This document shows, piece by piece, positions 58,446 through 64,000 of a DNA stretch of 64,000 nucleotides. The stretch covers positions 78,825,422-78,889,421 of the forward strand of contig CP142456.1 of assembly GCA_038049695.1 (NCBI GenBank), in the 5' to 3' direction. This stretch comes from Cinnamomum chago (lineage: Eukaryota > Streptophyta > Magnoliopsida > Laurales > Lauraceae). The notes beneath the pieces are model-generated. The model did no database searches. It was not told the DNA's origin and saw nothing but the letters and a program-made list of their open reading frames with translations. The number at the start of each line of letters is the position of its first letter. The first letter of the stretch is position 1. The translations under genes and the position numbers were made by a program.

Positions 58446-60399
58446 AAAGAAAAAAAAAGCATAGAGTTTTGAAGGGCCTAACAAAAAAATCTTCCAACAA
58501 AGCTTGCGAGACATGATGCACGTACTGCACGATAAACGTGAACCACGAAATGGCATCTGCGAAAGACTTTGTATATGTTTACATGTACTATTACTTTATA
58601 ACAAATTCCCCATATTATTAATCACTACATGGCATTTTTACTTTTTCGTTTTTTCTTCCCTTCAGATGATAATCTCATGTGAAAGATATTTTAGATGATA
58701 ATGGCATCTGTGAATGAAATGCCCACCCGCCAAATGGGAGTCATTGAAAGGTTGACGCGACTTCGAAGTTCAAACAACGCATTATATTTAGACCGTGGAG
58801 AGATAAAACAAAGCAAGAAGCTTTCCTGGTAGTCGTGGAGAAGCTTGAGGGTATCTTCATTTTGTATTTATGGAATACTAGTTATTCTCTGCACGTGCAA
58901 GGCATGTGCAACAAATATATATGAAGAAAATTATAGGTGGTGTTGAAAAACCACCTAAATAGGTTGCATTTGGTTTTGATCACATGCAAAGGGAGATAGA
59001 TGGGATTATGGGATCATTGTTGGCATTTAAGGTTGGGAGTTGGGTGATTCTAAAAATATGACAATATTTCATCTAGGGCCTATTTGTTTGCATTGAAACA
59101 CATGATTAGTAGTTAAAAATGAAGTGACAAAGGCATAAACTAAAATGTTTAGAGTGGTACTTCCGAGATGATTCATTGATACAACAGAAAAAATTTCGGT
59201 GATTTCAAAAGTACTACTACTCATATTATCACTAAATTGAACCAAGGCTTGCAAGTTACAACCAAGGGTAGTAAGAAAAGATATATTCCACTTACATACA
59301 TCCCTAAGTCCAAAGATAGCCACTTTGCGATCCCTTATTCGACTTAGCCGCATTTAGAGTATCACCTACACTTAAATAGGATTATGTGCATTAACAACGA
59401 CACCAAACATTAGGAAAATTTACATTTTAACAAACATAAAACCCATCTACGTGCTAGTACTTGTTGAGATTGCGCAACTTAGAAATGAAAATTGTCAAAT
59501 GGAGCCAAAGGGTTAATTTTCTTCCCTGTCACACTGATGATGGAGTATGCATTTAATCTTGGGCAGTGCTAACTTTGTTATGCTTATAAGGAGTTGCGTG
59601 GTTAATTTATTGCCGGTTGGCTGAATTGCTAAATTATTAAAGCTCTTAGATCAACTGGTAATTGGGCTGCATCTTGTGCTAGGCTGAAACATTAAACTGA
59701 TGATGAAGGAGGTGCAAATATCTACCAATTTCTCTAGACACGATATTGATAAAATGTAGATGGTATGATGGCTAGCACTGATGGTGACAATCATATGACA
59801 ATCAGCTCACATCTATTTTTAGTTGAGCAATGAATACATATTAAATATAAAATGACAAAAAGAATTTCAAAATCCAGCAATCACCAAAACAGAGGAACAA
59901 CTCATTAGCTGCATGAAGCTTAATGAACTAAGCTTTAGCTGTTTTCCCTTCCTCAAGTGTCCGTTTACCATCATATACTAGAATACAAAACAAAAGCCAT
60001 TAAGATAATGATCAAGTATAAAATAATATTATTGGTATCAAAGAAATGCAACAAATAAAATAAACAACTTAAATCCAAATACTACAATCTATAGGCGGAG
60101 GCAATGTAGCAGTTTTAGGAGGAGAAGTTTGAGGTGAGATGTTAAGGCATCTTAAATTGTCAATTTCATTTTCCTACGTACTCTTCTTCCTCCCTTTCTT
60201 ACTCTGCAAATCATATAGAAACAAAAAATGTGGATACTTTTATTAATGGTTAAAATAATGTACCTTTTCGCATTCCCTTTCTATCAATATCAGGAATCAC
60301 TTGTGGATTGGAGGTTTGTAGAACCATGCACTCTGCAAATTCAAATTCACTCTCATCAAAACTGTTGTTGTGGGAGCTAGATTTATAGAAGATATGTCT
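58446..60399. other. Spacer, no gene recognised
   Basis: AT-rich DNA. Minus-strand open frames (for example about 59069-59353) show no motif. Part of the region near 59880-60200 could hold decayed 3' exons of the FKBP copy to its right, but I could not align any. Confidence 0.35.
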
Positions 60400-61125
60400 A
60401 GATACATTCATGAAGATGTGAAACATGTCATTCATTATAGAGTGAAAGTCAAAATTATAAGCTCCAAATCCATTTGAACAAGTAACATACCAGTATTGTT
60501 AAAAGATGAAGATTCTCATATAAAGTATTGCAATGATGGTAATTGGCATCCAAAGAAAATAAAGATGCTAAGGATGCACTTACATTGAGGTTTGACAGTC
60601 ATCAACAGCTTTTCCCCATTCTTCATCGTTTCCACAACCTTTGACAGAGTAGGACAAAAGAATTATGATTGGAAGGCCACACTTACATAAGTAAATTTAT
60701 AAACAATTAATTGAGAACTTGTGCTCAGTTAATCAATCAACAAACTTACCATGTTTAACAGTATAGTCCACTCGATAAGATTTGGAGATCACAGTTCCAT
60801 CTTCAAGCCGAGTTTCATATTTCACTGTGGCGAAAAGAGATTGAAAAACACATTACAATTTAGTAGATCATATTTTCAAACCTGCAAAGTTATCAAATTA
60901 GTGCTACAAAATTCTATACCAAGAACTTCATCAAGGTCCTTGGGATTGTCGCATTTCTTTCCCTTTGCAATTGCATTGGGTGGAATGGTTGGTGGAAACG
61001 TTGACTCTAGCTCCACAAGCCAATTCAAGGGGGATGGTAAAGATAGCATTCTCGGCCTTCTTCATTGTTATAATGCCTAGGTCACATTCCTTTATCACTT
61101 GACGTATCATTTAAAAAGGCACATC
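60400..61125 (-). pseudogene. Decayed ROF1/FKBP62-type immunophilin copy
   Basis: Intact ROF proteins are FK506-binding prolyl isomerases with three FKBP domains and a TPR domain. On the minus strand four pieces follow their order. The first (about 61115-60920) has RQVIKECDLGIITMKKAENA and FTIPLELACG, then a frame change to PPTIPPNA and NPKDLDEVL. The second (60824-60750) is KYETRLEDGTVISKS. The third (about 60663-60584) is FCPTLSKVVETMKNGEKLLM plus TVKPQ. The fourth (about 60470-60250) starts QMDLEL and has a weak QVIPDIDRK. A stop near 61108, the frameshift near 61012 and loss of the segment between two FKBP domains show that it is dead. Splice sites and intron phase between the first two pieces are preserved, so it arose by DNA duplication. 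No TPR part was seen. Confidence 0.75.
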
Positions 61126-64000
61126 AAAAAACAATTAGAAGAATGTAGTTTTCAATGCTACACCTAAATGCAAAAGGAAAGACAAATTAGCATATTGCAA
61201 TAATTTGTTGAGCACTATGACAACAAATATGAAATTTCTTAGAATTCATAGGATTTATTTATTTTTATTAAAGATCTACCTATAGTTCATAAATTGACAT
61301 AAAATAATGTCATTAGAAGACCAAATAAAACACTAACTCTTGCCACTATACTGATGTGAAACTTAGCTTATCAACAATGTTAGAAGTTTGCCAAATGGTT
61401 TCAAAGAAGCTTCACCCATAAACACTGCAATTGACACTTACAATGTTTAGAGCACGTAGCGCCCCCCCCCCCCCCCCACCAAAAAAAAAAAAAAAGGTTT
61501 ATAGCACGTGTAAGGGATCCACCAAATATGCCACGTGCCTCATGGACTTCACAAAAGATACAGCCAATGCATTCCTAATAAAATTTGCAATAAAGCAATG
61601 GCCAACAACAAAATGAAATTCCTTGTTGATGATGAATATGATCATGGGAGAGAAATAATCATTAACTGTCCATGTACCTACTACTGACATTGTCTAGATA
61701 GAAATAGATAAGAAACGGAGAAAACGTTTCTACTACTGAACATTGCTTTGAGTTCATGGACTAAAAAGGAGGGTCATTAATAGTCCATGTTTGTGTATCC
61801 GAAAAGAAAATGGAAAAGAAAGTACTAAGGGAAGAAGGGGAGGAGGGAAAAGGTAAGAAATTGTTTCTTCACAAAAAGGCAAACCAACATGAGTTTTATT
61901 AAATAAATGGTCTTAATAAAATGAGGCCCTACCTACATGCATTATCTCTTATTATATTAAGTAACAATCATTTGATGGCATGCATAATAATGACAGCAGT
62001 ATGGGGTGCATCTATACCGTCACTAAGGGACCATTGGATTTTCACAAACTCAGTGCAGGTAACCTGAGTTACTTTCCAGTGAAAGTTTCTTTTGATCTTT
62101 GATATAACCAAGATGTAAAACAAAGTTACATTTATTTAGATTATAGGTAAACTGGTTGCTCTTTGTCTTTAAACAACTAATCAAGATTATGATTTATAAA
62201 CAGTCCGTTGTGTTAATTACCCTGCTCACTTGAGTAATCTTATAATTGTATCAATGATAAATCATATGATTTAAAATTACGAAAGCAATTGTAGGAGTTT
62301 CATGGAAATGTTGAGAATTAGGCCAAGAGCAGAATGAGGAGAAATCAGCAGAAAGTCGATGGAGAGAGGGGAAAAATTATAATATCTTGTTGAAGTTGAG
62401 AGTTAAATCTGGTGAGTGTGTATGGTCTGGAAGAGAAGGAAACGCCATTTGCATCATTGAGATGACAAGTCCTCCTCTTTCCAATGCCACTTATCCTTTT
62501 TCCCCTAAGAAAATGAAGAGAAATCAAGGATTTACTGAAGTTTCATGAAAAACTTGCACCAATCAAGACCACATCCAGAGACAGACATGAAAATATGATC
62601 TCAAGAAAAATATTTTCAAAAAATGGCACAATTAAAGATAAACATTTTCAAAACAAGAACCCAAAACATCAAAATATATAATAATTAGTCATGATAAAAT
62701 AAAATAAAATAAAATGTTGACAAGCAGAAGCCTTCAGTCAAAGCCACATTTTTTTTTCTTTTTTTTTTTTGATGGTAACACACCAAAACCCAAATCTAAT
62801 CTAATAAAAAAACAAGGAAAGCTACCAAACTACCATTACATTCACTGCATTGTTTTTCATTTTCAATGTATAATCTTTACATTCAAATATTTAGATAAGT
62901 GTCATTCTCACCTCATAGGCATTAATATCTGGAAAAAAAGGACCTACAACTAAAGCATGGTTAGCCAGCTCTTTGATAACAAACTTAGTAGCAAAACACC
63001 AAATCCTTCACATTTATAAGTGAAAGGGAATTAGGAGAATGGAAGAAAATATGTAATTAATATGCAATCATGTTTAAGAGAATGGAGAGGCTGCATCTAG
63101 TTTTCCTTTCTTAGGGCGGTGCGGTGCAGAGAAAAACGAAGGAGAAATGAAGTGGACTAACCTTCGTGCCCATGAACACATGTCTAGAGAAAAGATATGC
63201 ATTTAGAGCATTTAGAGTGACTGTTACTGTTGTTGCATGCTTTTTAGCAATATCCATCTTTTGCCTTCCCACTTCACTCAAAGCAAGTCTAAAGTGCTTT
63301 GTAAGTAGCTGCATTGCAAATAGTCTTAGCTGGATTAGTTAAGGATATGTTTTACATGAATATAAAAACATGAATTACTGTGTAATTGGTGTTCTATTAC
63401 GACTCAATACTCAACCAAATTTATGAATTTGAAATCTTGGGTACAGATAAATTAAAGTAGGAAAAACTCACAAATTGAATAGAGAGTGGAGGCTCATCTC
63501 TAGAAAATCATTGTAGAAAGCTCCAATCCATGTAGTTGATGGATGATGGTGTCTTGCGGGTAGGAGATAGAAGAAGCACTCAGCTTGGGGTGGTGACAGA
63601 TGAATAAGGAACTGCATGAGCACTATTTTTTTGTGTTTTTCAAAGAAGACATGACGTAATTTACAGTTTTCATGCCACTCCAAAAGAATTTATGATGGTT
63701 TATGATCAATATAAATTTGATTCATGATAGTTTGAAGTTCAATTTGCATATATAGTAAGAATTATGTGATTTAAAAGAATGCAGAAGGTCATAATTCATT
63801 GTTTGCATAGAAAAGTGTGTGTCAATTTGTAAGACAGAGAAGTAGAAATAAAAGACTAATAATCAGATAAAAACAAAACTCTATAGATAGCATCTTTTTC
63901 AAAAACATCCATAAAAAAAGGTGGCTATAGTTGTATGCTCGAAGTAAGACAAAAGAAAGGAACTATCAGCCTAATATGATTTTGATACATAGTTGAAGTG
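61126..64000. other. Spacer to window end, no gene recognised
   Basis: AT-rich DNA in which I find no gene or supported repeat other than the homopolymer block at 61462-61495. I looked for 5' exons of the FKBP copy here, on the minus strand, and found none that I can defend. Confidence 0.4.
61462..61495. repeat. C16 plus A15 homopolymer block
   Basis: Sixteen C followed by ACC and fifteen A. The A-run could be a retroposon tail, but no body was identified. The exact lengths are error-prone in sequencing. Confidence 0.8.

Noticed and set aside
59069-59353. Minus-strand open frame of 94 codons
   Set aside because: No motif or neighbouring exon. The amino-acid composition is not distinctive, and no conserved family is recognisable.

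Overview
This window is plant nuclear DNA, almost certainly from a flowering plant. It has long AT-rich introns with GT-AG boundaries, genes whose closest recognisable relatives are plant MKK6, DHHC S-acyltransferase, BAG, RLCK and ROF-type FKBP proteins, and very many transposable-element remnants. The species cannot be named from the sequence. All family names come from reading translated motifs by eye; no database was searched.

Genes. (1) The 3' part of an MKK6-type MAP kinase kinase lies at 732-4919 (+), with its first exon(s) off the left edge. (2) A complete five-exon DHHC S-acyltransferase spans 16893-28839 (+), with its introns swollen by a non-LTR remnant and a nested non-autonomous LTR retrotransposon. 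(3) A decayed RLCK-VII-type kinase lies at about 31120-34653 (+). (4) An apparently intact single-exon IQ/BAG-domain gene is at 54822-55859 (+). (5) A decayed ROF1/FKBP62-type immunophilin is at about 60400-61125 (-).

The main structure is a Mutator-like element (MULE) at 36010-54487. It is about 18.5 kb long and is bounded by terminal inverted repeats and a perfect 9-bp target duplication. It carries two convergent genes: a MuDR-type transposase (+) and a fusion of a plant mobile domain (PMD) with a Ulp1/C48 cysteine-protease domain (-). Between their 3' ends lie a ~101-bp tandem array and an array of palindromes (core TCGATATCGA) that also occurs in both terminal repeats. Both genes are broken, each by one TAG stop and by one LTR-retrotransposon insertion: a truncated Sirevirus-like element in the transposase, and a solo LTR of the same family in the PMD-Ulp1 gene. 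Non-autonomous hAT-like sequences are also nested inside.

The space between genes holds tRNA-derived SINEs (three with visible target duplications), L1- and RTE-type LINE fragments, hAT-type MITEs, a 1.1-kb tandem duplication and a decayed Ty3/gypsy pol fragment. I found no rRNA genes, functional tRNA genes or CRISPR arrays.
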